Assembly (NCBI RefSeq): GCF_900113005.1
Contig: NZ_FONW01000001.1
Coordinates: forward strand, 762,996 to 826,995
Direction: 5' to 3'
DNA from: Sunxiuqinia elliptica
GTDB lineage: Bacteria; Bacteroidota; Bacteroidia; Bacteroidales; Prolixibacteraceae
DNA length: 64,000 nt
A program made the translations under genes and the position numbers. The number at the start of each line of letters is the position of its first letter. Within the stretch, counting starts at the first letter, position 1. The notes under the pieces were generated by a model. It saw only the letters and a program-made list of their open reading frames with translations. It did no database searches and was not told the DNA's origin. Below are positions 1-7,587 of this stretch, piece by piece.

Positions 1-75
1 ACTCGCTCAATAAGAATGAAATAGTTTGATGAATTCGTGAATGTCTGGATTTAACCCAAAAAGTAGGTGTTTAAT

Positions 76-168
76 GGGTGCGGCGGATTCCGATCCGCCG
101 GAAGTTGTCAGCGGGTTAGAGATGACCTTGCCCGTAGTGTAGTCGCGGATCGGAATCTGCGACACCCG
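76..168. repeat. REP/BIME-like inverted pair of palindromes
   Basis: Two GC-rich hairpins lie about 40 bp apart. The first (81-100) has perfect 8-bp arms, CGGCGGAT and ATCCGCCG, around the loop TCCG. The second (142-163) has 9-bp arms with one G-U type mismatch around the loop CGGA. The two are in inverted orientation, since GGCGGATTCCG in the first is matched by CGGAATCTGC in the second, and the outer bases GGGTG and CACCC also pair. This is the architecture of a bacterial interspersed mosaic element, usually mobilised by REP-associated tyrosine transposases. No transposase is visible in this window. Confidence 0.5.
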
Positions 169-262
169 GGGAAGGGCTATGCACCCCACATGCTGACTAT
201 GGGTTATCCTCACGGTTATTCAATTTACACGAGGTTTAGCCTAGCCGAATCCCAATAAAAAA

Positions 263-301
263 CCCGGACTGAGCGATCGCGAAGGATCATCAGACCGGGT
301 G
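263..301 (-). terminator. Rho-independent terminator of the OsmC gene
   Basis: Read on the minus strand, a stem of CCGGG-A-CTGA type arms (one internal mismatch) is followed by a run of six T. It lies about 35 bp past the stop codon of the minus-strand OsmC gene. Confidence 0.6.
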
Positions 302-335
302 CATGTATGTAGTTGTTTTTTTGTTGTGTGCTTGG

Positions 336-785
336 CTAGCCAAGCTTAACCTCCACCGGAGTTTCGCGGCTAAGGTTATCCAATACCGGGCTACGTTCGG
401 CCATGATGCTCTTCCATTGCTCCACTGTTTGAGCATCGGCATTGGTTTCGGGTTGCAGGCTAATGCTAATGCCTTGGTAGCCTGCGCGGTCTTCGGTAGG
501 CATGCCAAATAGTTTCATGGGGTTAAGCTGTCCTGTGATGTTAATCTTCAGGTCGGTTAATTCCATCTCCAGTTCTTGCGCCACCTTGAAACCCAGGATA
601 TGCATGCATCCCGCCAGCCCAGTCAAGATGTACTCTACCGGGTTTGGTGCCTGGTCGGTTCCACCCAACTGGCTGGGCTCGTCGATTAGCACATTAAACT
701 GTCGTACTTTTATTTCAGCAACAGAATTGGATTTTGTTGTTGATGCTACGTTAAAATCGATTATTTGATCTTGTAATGTTTCCAT
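336..785 (-). CDS. OsmC/Ohr family protein (one cysteine)
   Basis: This 149-residue protein has the fold signature of the OsmC/Ohr family, whose classical members are cytoplasmic thiol peroxidases that reduce organic hydroperoxides. Visible landmarks are NPVEYILTGLAGCMHI around Cys60, the usual peroxidatic position, and a C-terminal RSPVLDNLSRETPVEV block. In active Ohr/OsmC enzymes the second block normally starts with a resolving cysteine (CPVS or CPVT). Here that position is Ser132, so the enzyme is either a one-cysteine variant or not a peroxidase. The gene is transcribed divergently from a Crp/Fnr regulator 125 bp away and has its own terminator. The family call is firm; the activity is not. 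Confidence 0.85.
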   Translation of the reverse strand: METLQDQIIDFNVASTTKSNSVAEIKVRQFNVLIDEPSQLGGTDQAPNPVEYILTGLAGCMHILGFKVAQELEMELTDLKINITGQLNPMKLFGMPTEDRAGYQGISISLQPETNADAQTVEQWKSIMAERSPVLDNLSRETPVEVKLG

Positions 786-827
786 CTGAAAAGTTTTAAT
801 TTAATACTTTTACAAAACTAGCGCTTT

Positions 828-853
828 AGCTGCGGGCTACATCGTCCGCAGCT
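828..853. repeat. Perfect inverted repeat in the osmC-crp divergent region
   Basis: The arms AGCTGCGG and CCGCAGCT are perfect 8-bp complements separated by 10 bases. The repeat sits between the two divergent starts. It may be an operator or a leader hairpin; the sequence alone does not decide. Confidence 0.4.
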
Positions 854-873
854 GTGTATTAAGAAATAGCCAG

Positions 874-891
874 GGGTGTAACTTTACACCC
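874..891. promoter_or_regulatory. Candidate Crp/Fnr-type operator
   Basis: GGGTGTAA-CT-TTACACCC is a perfect palindrome with 8-bp half sites and a 2-bp spacer, 19 bp before the start codon of the Crp/Fnr regulator and about 90 bp before osmC. Its TGTAA/TTACA core resembles the symmetrical sites bound by this regulator superfamily. Autoregulation and control of the OsmC gene are inferences from position. Confidence 0.5.
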
Positions 892-910
892 TGTTTAATG
901 ATTGTAGTTT

Positions 911-1576
911 ATGGAAATAGTTTATCCAACGGGCAGTACCTGCATTAATGAGCTTCGTGTTGACGAGAAGGCCGAACTGTTTGACAGCGGCCGATACCTG
1001 GATTTTAAGCAGGGCGAGCTGGTGGTTAAAAAAGGAGCACCGGTTCATGATTTGTACCTGATTCAGGACGGAACTGTTGAGTTGACCCTCGACGATGAGC
1101 GGACCAAGAAATCGCTGATGTTGCTTTTCTCGGGTGAAATCATTGGCATTAACTGTGCTTACTCAACAAGGAACTATCGGTTTTCGGCCCGGGCACTTAC
1201 CGATTGCAAAGTGCTGATTATCGATTATCAGCTGTTTTCCCGTTTGCTGACAAGTAATCCGCGCTTTTCGATGGCTTTTATTCAGTACATCTCGATGGTG
1301 AATGAGAATTTCCTGAACTGGCATATGAAGCTGACCGAGCGGAACTCCGCCGGTGCACTGGCTTTTCTGTTGTGCGAATTTGAAAAGAGCTATGGGCAGC
1401 GGTCGTTTGAACTGCCATTGACCCGAAGCGACATGGCCCGGGTAATTGGTTTCTCGAAGGAGAGTGTCCTGAAAAACCTGGCCGATTTTAGGAAGGAAGG
1501 CCTCGTGGAAAGTGAAGGACGGAAAATAACCATCGTAGATCTTGCACGCCTTCAGGATATTTCAACCTATGGGTAA
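911..1576 (+). CDS. Crp/Fnr family transcriptional regulator
   Basis: This 221-residue regulator has an N-terminal cyclic-nucleotide-binding-type beta-roll (about residues 20-120, including GELVVKKGAPVHDLYLIQDG) and a C-terminal winged helix (about 170-215, with LTRSDMARVIGFSKESVLKNL as the helix-turn-helix). The length is normal for the family. No FNR-type N-terminal cysteine cluster is present (only Cys9 near the start), so oxygen sensing by an iron-sulfur cluster is unlikely. The ligand is unknown. It faces the OsmC gene across a 125-bp spacer that carries a perfect palindrome just before this start codon, which suggests autoregulation and control of osmC. Confidence 0.88.
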   Translation: MEIVYPTGSTCINELRVDEKAELFDSGRYLDFKQGELVVKKGAPVHDLYLIQDGTVELTLDDERTKKSLMLLFSGEIIGINCAYSTRNYRFSARALTDCKVLIIDYQLFSRLLTSNPRFSMAFIQYISMVNENFLNWHMKLTERNSAGALAFLLCEFEKSYGQRSFELPLTRSDMARVIGFSKESVLKNLADFRKEGLVESEGRKITIVDLARLQDISTYG

Positions 1577-1633
1577 GCAGAAAAATCAGGCTGGTACGCT
1601 TGCTGATTCTACTACCGAAAAATCGACTAGTTA

Positions 1634-2392
1634 CTAGGCCTTTAGTTTCTTGATTTTTTGAGGGATGGTGCCCCGTTCGGTGAGACGAACCATGGCAAGG
1701 ACGGTGTTGGCAATTAAACCGGGTTCGAGGACGACGACTACTTTAGTGGCTACCCGTTGGTCACGTTGACCGATAAAATCAGCCTGCTGCTCAGGTGGTG
1801 TTTGATGCAGCTGGGTAGCAAATTTCCAGGCGCCATCGCGGGCCAGCTGCATGCTGAAATCAACCAGGTAATCATCCACTTCGCCGGTCCATTTCAGGAT
1901 GTATTTCAGGGCTGGCCAAATGCGAGATAGTTTGTTCTGAACCTCGTGTACCAAGGAAGAGAGAATGGCATTGATCCGGTTGAAATCGTTGTGCAAATCG
2001 TCGAGTTGTTTGCCAGCCATGATTTGAGTGGCTGCAATTCCCAAATCGAGGTTGATATGCGCATTCATGCCCAGCAATAAATGTTGCAACACGATGGGCC
2101 AGTAGTTGTGCGAAACAGCAAAAGCCTGTTGCCACGACCCCGTGACAGCTGCCCCGTCCTGCCAGGCATACCAGGCATCGAGGTAGCGTTGGGCAAACAG
2201 CACATCGAGCTGTTCCATGCGCGGGCTATCATCAAAAAAGTTGTTGGCTATGCCTTCTTTTACCTGGATGGTGACTTGCTGATACAGGGCGGCAAAGTAG
2301 CCCGCCGGATCGTTGTTCTGCTCGCTGACTCGGATAATGTGATCCAGCAGGTCAATGACTTCATCGATGGTTTGTGGTTTTGGTGCAGGCAT
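1634..2392 (-). CDS. DUF5995 family protein
   Basis: This 252-residue, mostly helical protein has no signal peptide or membrane segment. The segments NDPAGYFAALYQQVT near residue 27 and LLLGMNAHINLDLGIA near residue 105 match what I know of the DUF5995 family, which has no established function. The conserved NAHINxDL stretch could form a metal or cofactor site, but this is a guess. The gene is convergent with the Crp/Fnr regulator, with 57 bp between the stops, and stands alone. Confidence 0.65.
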   Translation of the reverse strand: MPAPKPQTIDEVIDLLDHIIRVSEQNNDPAGYFAALYQQVTIQVKEGIANNFFDDSPRMEQLDVLFAQRYLDAWYAWQDGAAVTGSWQQAFAVSHNYWPIVLQHLLLGMNAHINLDLGIAATQIMAGKQLDDLHNDFNRINAILSSLVHEVQNKLSRIWPALKYILKWTGEVDDYLVDFSMQLARDGAWKFATQLHQTPPEQQADFIGQRDQRVATKVVVVLEPGLIANTVLAMVRLTERGTIPQKIKKLKA

Positions 2393-2525
2393 GAGCGAAA
2401 ACCTTAGTTTTTGAATAAGAGTTTGTTAGATTAAGGTATGCAACGGTTTTCCTGCAGATAAAGTTCAGGAGTTTCTGGGGAGATAAGTTCCTAAGTTCAA
2501 AGTTCCTGAGTACATAAGTTCCTGA

Positions 2526-2640
2526 GTCCCTAAGTTCATTCCACCACTCGAACCTTCTAATATTCTAATCTTCCTTTGCTCTTACCTCTCTGCCCTTGGC
2601 TCTCCGTCCGCTAGTTCAAATAGAGAAACAGATCGGGTTA
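2526..2640. repeat. Copy A of a spacer plus ilvA 3'-end duplication
   Basis: Bases 2526-2583 repeat 2825-2882 with only a few mismatches. The similarity resumes at 2604-2638, which matches 2908-2944, the last codons and stop of ilvA. In copy A the minus strand still reads PDLFLYLN-stop against PDLFQYLI-stop in the real gene. It is a fossil of a tandem duplication of the ilvA 3' end and its downstream spacer. The preceding 2465-2525 holds short degenerate repeats of the AAGTTCCTGAGT kind. Confidence 0.75.
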
Positions 2641-2824
2641 AAGCCTGGAAGTTCGCAGTCCCTGAGTCTCTATGAACTCAAGCTTTTCCCAGAAGTTCTC
2701 GGATTACACTGATATAAAATCTCTGTGTTCTCTGTGGTTTGGAATATTTAGATTTGAAAAAACAGTTCTTCTATTGACACATTTGAAGCAGGAGGGTGCA
2801 GACTTGGAAATTCAAAGTTCCTAT

Positions 2825-2944
2825 GTCCCTAAGTTCATTCCACCACTCGAACCTTCTAATACTCTAATCTTCCTTCGCTCTCCAGTCTCCCTTTTCCTGT
2901 TTCCTGTCACCGTTCGTTAGATCAAATACTGGAACAGATCGGGC
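2825..2944. repeat. Copy B of the duplication, running into the ilvA 3' end
   Basis: This is the partner of 2526-2640, about 300 bp away. It contains the pyrimidine-rich spacer and the authentic stop codon of ilvA. The 2641-2824 segment between the copies shows no gene. Confidence 0.75.
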
Positions 2945-4173
2945 TTGTCATTCACATACTCATAGACAAAGCCATTCTCTTGCATGCGGGTTAACAGTCC
3001 CTCCACATCTTTGTGATCTTGAACTTCGATGCCTACAAAAGCGGGGCCCCGTTCACGGCTGTTCTTTTTGGTGTACTCAAAGTGGGTGATGTCATCTGTT
3101 GGTCCCAGTACGCGTTCTACAAAGTCGCGTAGAGCTCCGGCCCGCTGCGGAAAGCGAACGATGAAATAGTGCTTCAGCCCTTCGAACAGAAGGGAGCGTT
3201 CTTTAATCTCTTCGGTGCGGGTGATGTCGTTGTTGCTACCCGAAACAATGCACACGACATTCTTCCCTTTAATTTGATTGGCGTAATAATCCAGAGCGGC
3301 AATTGACAAGGCTCCGGCTGGTTCAACAACGATGGCATCGCGGTTATAGAGCTCCAGAATTTTGGTGCAGATGCGTCCCTCCGGAACAATGACAATGTCG
3401 TCAATAACCTGCTGACAAATTTGAAAAGGAAGGTCGCCCACCCGTTGCACGGCTGCCCCATCAACAAACTTATCGATATTTTCGAGGGTGACCACTTCGC
3501 CTTTTTTTAAGGACTCGCTCATGGAAGGTGCTCCGGCTGGCTCAACACCAATGATCTTGGTATTGGGGCTCATTTGTTTGAAATAACTTCCAACACCGGC
3601 AATAAGGCCGCCGCCACCAATAGGCACAAACAGGTAATCAATCTGGCAGGTGGAGTCCTGCAAAATTTCAAGGGCTGTTGTGGCCTGTCCCTCAATAATC
3701 AGGGGATCGTCAAAAGGCGGGATGAACGTTTTTTTGTTTTCGGTGCAATCTTTCCAGGCTTCGCTGCTGGCCGCATCGTAAGTGTCGCCGTGCAAGACAA
3801 TCTCTACAAACTGCTTCCCAAACATTTTCACCTGCTTAATTTTTTGGCGCGGTGTTGTGGTGGGCATGTATATTTTCCCTTGAATACCCAGTTTTTGGCA
3901 AGAATAGGCAACTCCCTGTGCATGGTTTCCAGCGCTGGCACAAACAATACCGTTCTTCAGTTGCTCGGCACTCAGGCTTTTAATTTTGTTGTATGCTCCC
4001 CGAATTTTGTAGGAACGAACGATTTGCAGGTCTTCGCGCTTAAGATAAACCTGCGCACTGAATTGCTCCGACAGATTTAAATTTTCGGTTAAGGGGGTGG
4101 CGCTCAATATTTCGTTTAAGGTCAGCTTGGCCTTATTAACATTCTGCAGGCTTGGGAAATAAGATTTTGTCAT
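2917..4173 (-). CDS. ilvA: Threonine dehydratase (threonine ammonia-lyase), biosynthetic
   Basis: A pyridoxal-phosphate enzyme that converts L-threonine to 2-oxobutanoate and ammonia, the first step towards isoleucine. The 418-residue form shows the cofactor lysine in SYKIRGAYNK (Lys56), the phosphate-binding loop PIGGGGLIAGV (about residue 185), and a single C-terminal ACT-like regulatory region (about 335-410, starting HYFIVRFPQRAGALR). The size and single regulatory domain fit the Bacillus/Bacteroidota class. Two in-frame ATGs compete; I prefer 4173 because YFPS lies close to the N terminus in relatives, and 4194 would add seven residues. No other ilv genes are adjacent. Its last codons are duplicated downstream at 2604-2638. 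Confidence 0.9.
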   Translation of the reverse strand: MTKSYFPSLQNVNKAKLTLNEILSATPLTENLNLSEQFSAQVYLKREDLQIVRSYKIRGAYNKIKSLSAEQLKNGIVCASAGNHAQGVAYSCQKLGIQGKIYMPTTTPRQKIKQVKMFGKQFVEIVLHGDTYDAASSEAWKDCTENKKTFIPPFDDPLIIEGQATTALEILQDSTCQIDYLFVPIGGGGLIAGVGSYFKQMSPNTKIIGVEPAGAPSMSESLKKGEVVTLENIDKFVDGAAVQRVGDLPFQICQQVIDDIVIVPEGRICTKILELYNRDAIVVEPAGALSIAALDYYANQIKGKNVVCIVSGSNNDITRTEEIKERSLLFEGLKHYFIVRFPQRAGALRDFVERVLGPTDDITHFEYTKKNSRERGPAFVGIEVQDHKDVEGLLTRMQENGFVYEYVNDKPDLFQYLI

Positions 4174-4770
4174 TTGTCTGAATTTTCTGGTCATTGCTAT
4201 AAAACAAACGAACGAAGCATCTTGCTTGCTTAGTCTCCTTCAGCGGGTAGTCTCTTTCCTCCAATGTGTTGAAAATATCCAGGAAGCGTCGTTTTCTGTT
4301 CGGCTGTTTTCTCTTTGCAAAAATAAGCGTCTTTCTGCCATAAGAAAAGCAATTGCGTTTATTTTGTGTGAAGGATTTTTGAGGAGGGAAACATAGACTC
4401 CTTTTAAAGACCTGAGACCTATTTTTTCTTTGCTTGCTGTTGCCCTTCGGATGAATGTTTGAAGTTCCAGGTTTCAAGTTTCAAGTTCAGGAAAACACAC
4501 TTATCTCTGCTCACAGATCTGTTTGAAATCGTTTGCTTTTATCGAAGGCCTTTGCGTTTTTGGACTAACCCGCTATGGATTAAAGAGTCGATCTTTCGTG
4601 ACCGATCGCAAGATCACTGTCTTTAATCATGAAGTTTTCTCTTTCATCAATCTTTGTTCCGGTTTCCTTTTGATTTTTGCCTCCTGCTTGTCGTAGTCTT
4701 TGATCTAAAGCCTATTGACTGTTATTTCTCCTCTTTCCCCATGCACTCTGCTCCTTGCCCCGGCTCTTCC
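4174..4770. other. Intergenic region with nested hairpin
   Basis: About 600 bp without a convincing gene. It contains degenerate repeats of AAGTTC type near 4458-4490, a structured hairpin at 4578-4628, and a pyrimidine-rich stretch (4629-4770) downstream of the PorE-like gene. A minus-strand 113-codon reading frame overlaps the ilvA start and is compositionally odd, so I do not call it. Confidence 0.5.
4578..4628. repeat. Two-tier nested hairpin
   Basis: The outer arms GATTAAAGA and TCTTTAATC are perfect. Inside them the arms GATCTT and AAGATC are also perfect, and the apex holds GACCGATCGC. There is no T-run on either side, so it is not a classical terminator. It could be a structured RNA element or a decayed mobile-element end. 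Confidence 0.4.
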
Positions 4771-6771
4771 TTACTCTTCGACCTCGGGAGCGAAGCGCTC
4801 GTGGAAATCGGTAGAAAGCACTCGAAATTCGGTTCTCCGGTTGAGTGCTTTGGCGATCTCCTGCTGTTCGGGTGTTAGCCCGTTGATGAATTCTTCTGTC
4901 AGCTCATCGTTGCGTTGCAGGAATTCGTATTGTTTGGCCATGGTGCGGGTAACTTTTTTCGGCCAGGTTTCGCCATAGCCCTTAGCCACCAAACGATCAG
5001 GATTAATTCCTTTCTGAATGAGGTAATCAACGACTGATTGCGCCCGTTTTTGCGACAGGTTAAAGTTGAATTGCTCAGAACCGACAAAGTCGGTATGCGC
5101 CATCAACTCAATGGTGATGGTTGGGTTAAGGGTCAGGATGTCAACCAGACTGTCGAGTGCCGACACCGATTCCGGTAAAAGTTCCCAACTTCCAAATTCG
5201 TAGTTGATGTTATCAATTTTGATTGGTGCATCGGTTGGCGTCAGGTACAGGTCAAGCCGGAAGTCTTTGCTGTCTGCCAATCCAATGGTGGATTCGCGCC
5301 CTTTGTCGTTCAGGAAGCCATCTTTAAAGGCTGCAAAAACATATTCGGTTTCCGGGTTCAGCTTCATCTGGAACTTGCCGTCATCAGCACGCATTTTCAG
5401 GTTGGTTCCGTCAGTCCCAATGATTCGGATACGGGCGCCATCCAAGCGCTGGCTGGTTTCTTTGTTGTAAATTTCGCCGGCAATGCGGAAAATCTTTGGC
5501 GGCAGGTAAAAGGAGTAAATATCATCGCTTCGGGAGCCTTTCCGGTTCGATGCAAAAAGCCCACGGGTTTCTTCGCCTTCAATAAATGCCATGCCAAAAT
5601 CATCGCCTGATGAGTTGATGGGGGCTTTCATGTTTTGAATGTGCCATTCTCCATCTTCATTACGAGTCGCTTTGAAAATGTCCAGTCCGCCCATGCCCAT
5701 GTGGTAGTTCGAAGAGAAATACAATTCACCATTGGAACGGATGGTCGGGAAGACTTCATCGCCAGGGGTGTTGATCTTTGCCCCCAGGTTAACAGGCGTG
5801 CCGAAAGTAGCTCCACTGCGAACACTCATCCAAATGTCTTTGCCACCAAATCCGCCGGGTTTGTCCGATACAAAGTAAAGCGTGTCGCCATTGGCAGATA
5901 AGGATGGGTGAGCAGCTATCAGACTGTCTCCAAGCAATTCAAGCTTAACTGGCTCCGACCAATCTCCGCGCGACATCTTAACGCGATAGAGTTCGGCACC
6001 AAGATCTTCCTGTTTGTTGTAGCGTGCCCGGGTGAAAATCATTTCATCACCACTACTGGAAAGGGTAACGGCTCCTTCTTCATCAGGCGTGTTAATCAGG
6101 CCTGACTCATCAATCAGTTTGGGAGCTCCCCACTTTTGACGCTGAACCTGGTATTCAACCCGAAAGATATCGGCAAACTGTTCGCCGGTAATGTTGTTCT
6201 CTTTCTTCCCAACGTTATTCTCGCGGGTCGAAGTCATTAAAATTTCATTGTCACGTCCACCCACAAAAACAGGGGCGTAGTCGGCGTATTTCGAATTTAA
6301 CTCACGCACGGAGTTAACGACATAGCGTGTTGGCTTATCCTCCCAGTCCTGAATGTAACGGCAAGCATCCAAGCCATTAATGGCTTGTACATCCTGCGGA
6401 ACGGAGTCGAGGTACTGTTGGTAAGCTTCAATCGCTTCTTCGTATTTCTTGGTTGCCCGCAAACAATCGGCATAGTGGAGCACGGCTTTAAAATCGGGGT
6501 GTTGCCGGCGAATGGCGTTTTTGTACCAAATGGCAGCTTTGCCGTACTCGCCAATTGCCCGGTAAGCCTCTGCCATATGGTAAGCCATTTCCATTTTATG
6601 CTGTAAGTTATCATCTTTGCGATAAGCTTTACGGTATTTTTCGGTCGCCCGATAGTATTCTCCAATCTCATAGGAAAGTTGACCTGATCGATAATATTTT
6701 TGGGAAGAACAAGCTCCCAGGATCAGCAGGACCAACGAAAGGCTAATGACAGCTAAATACGTTCGCTTCAT
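4771..6771 (-). CDS. porE: PorE-like lipoprotein: TPR, PD40 propeller, CRD, OmpA C-terminal domain
   Basis: The start at 6771 gives a 666-residue lipoprotein (signal ending LLILGAC with the lipid cysteine). The domain order is TPR-like helices (about 25-150), PD40/WD40-like propeller repeats (about 170-430), a carboxypeptidase-regulatory-like beta fold (about 440-520), and an OmpA C-terminal peptidoglycan-binding domain with the ELMAHTDFVGSEQFNFNLSQ motif (about 545-650). This is the unusual architecture described for Porphyromonas gingivalis PorE, which links the type IX secretion machinery to peptidoglycan. Other Bacteroidota OmpA proteins share parts of it, so orthology is probable, not proven. 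A longer ORF to 6894 exists but would bury the signal peptide. It is divergent from the sigma factor gene. Confidence 0.72.
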   Translation of the reverse strand: MKRTYLAVISLSLVLLILGACSSQKYYRSGQLSYEIGEYYRATEKYRKAYRKDDNLQHKMEMAYHMAEAYRAIGEYGKAAIWYKNAIRRQHPDFKAVLHYADCLRATKKYEEAIEAYQQYLDSVPQDVQAINGLDACRYIQDWEDKPTRYVVNSVRELNSKYADYAPVFVGGRDNEILMTSTRENNVGKKENNITGEQFADIFRVEYQVQRQKWGAPKLIDESGLINTPDEEGAVTLSSSGDEMIFTRARYNKQEDLGAELYRVKMSRGDWSEPVKLELLGDSLIAAHPSLSANGDTLYFVSDKPGGFGGKDIWMSVRSGATFGTPVNLGAKINTPGDEVFPTIRSNGELYFSSNYHMGMGGLDIFKATRNEDGEWHIQNMKAPINSSGDDFGMAFIEGEETRGLFASNRKGSRSDDIYSFYLPPKIFRIAGEIYNKETSQRLDGARIRIIGTDGTNLKMRADDGKFQMKLNPETEYVFAAFKDGFLNDKGRESTIGLADSKDFRLDLYLTPTDAPIKIDNINYEFGSWELLPESVSALDSLVDILTLNPTITIELMAHTDFVGSEQFNFNLSQKRAQSVVDYLIQKGINPDRLVAKGYGETWPKKVTRTMAKQYEFLQRNDELTEEFINGLTPEQQEIAKALNRRTEFRVLSTDFHERFAPEVEE

Positions 6772-6892
6772 GAATATAGGCAGATTTAGGCGATAAAAGT
6801 AACCAATTTTGTTCGTTATGGAAAAACGAAAAATGTAAAGATAAAGTATATATATTGCGATATTCGTAAATAATTCTCTTTTTTTGAGGTAC

Positions 6893-7519
6893 ATGAATGG
6901 GAAGGAAGAAATACCGATGAGCTTGGTTTGGAATCAAATGAAAGCAGGCAATGAGCAAGGATTGTCTGACTTGTTTACTCGTTTGTATCCGGACTTGTAC
7001 CTCTATGGGATGAAGATTTTCAACCTTCCGGACTTGGTAAAAGACTCGATTCAAGATGTTTTCGTTCGGGTGTGGGAGAAACGGAAAACCTTAGGGGAAG
7101 TGTTGAATCCGAAAGCATACCTGATCACGGCCTTAAGGCGTAAGCTTTTTGAAAATAAAGAACGCTACTTTGCAGCGGATGCTGAGATACTGACTAAGAT
7201 TTCGGAGAAGCAAGCTTTTTCCTTTGTCGAAAATGAGTTTACAGAGATTCCCGAGATTTCAGAAAAGCTTCGTGAAAGCCTGATCGCCACCATCAATGAC
7301 TTACCGGAACGCCAACGCGAGCTGGTTTTTCTACGGTTTTACTATAATTTGAAATACCTCGAAATTGCTGATATTCTGAATGTGAAAGAGCAAACGGTGA
7401 AAAACCTGATGCAGCGAACCATGGGCAGCCTAAGTTCTAAACTCGACCGCAAACAGTGGGAGCGGATGGATGATTTAGATGGACTTCTCTTTACCTTTTT
7501 TGTTTTTGTGAAAAAATAG
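6893..7519 (+). CDS. ECF RNA polymerase sigma factor, FecI-like (Bacteroidota family)
   Basis: About 208 residues. Region 2 (about 15-85, with LFTRLYPDLYLYGMKIF and DSIQDVFVRVWEKR) and region 4 (about 135-190, with LPERQRELVFLRFYYNLKYLEIADILNV kept as a clear helix-turn-helix) are intact. It would direct RNA polymerase to the downstream SusC/SusD genes when released by the FecR-like anti-sigma factor that follows 68 bp later. The start is uncertain: ATG at 6893 is used, while ATG at 6917 (MSLVWNQMK) also fits the family N terminus. Confidence 0.9.
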   Translation: MNGKEEIPMSLVWNQMKAGNEQGLSDLFTRLYPDLYLYGMKIFNLPDLVKDSIQDVFVRVWEKRKTLGEVLNPKAYLITALRRKLFENKERYFAADAEILTKISEKQAFSFVENEFTEIPEISEKLRESLIATINDLPERQRELVFLRFYYNLKYLEIADILNVKEQTVKNLMQRTMGSLSSKLDRKQWERMDDLDGLLFTFFVFVKK

Positions 7520-7587
7520 TACTGATTTCCCTAGTACCTTTTTCAACTTTTGCCTTCTATACTTGTAAATGGCAATAATAGTTGACT

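Noticed and set aside
2672-2920. 82-codon plus-strand ORF
   Set aside because: It is translated from the duplicated pyrimidine-rich spacer.
4136-4477. 113-codon minus-strand ORF overlapping the ilvA start
   Set aside because: Lys/Arg/Phe-rich translation with no domain or signal; it overlaps ilvA and lies in spacer with repeats.
6772-6894. 41-codon extension of the PorE-like protein
   Set aside because: It would place the lipoprotein signal in the interior and overlap the divergent sigma factor start.
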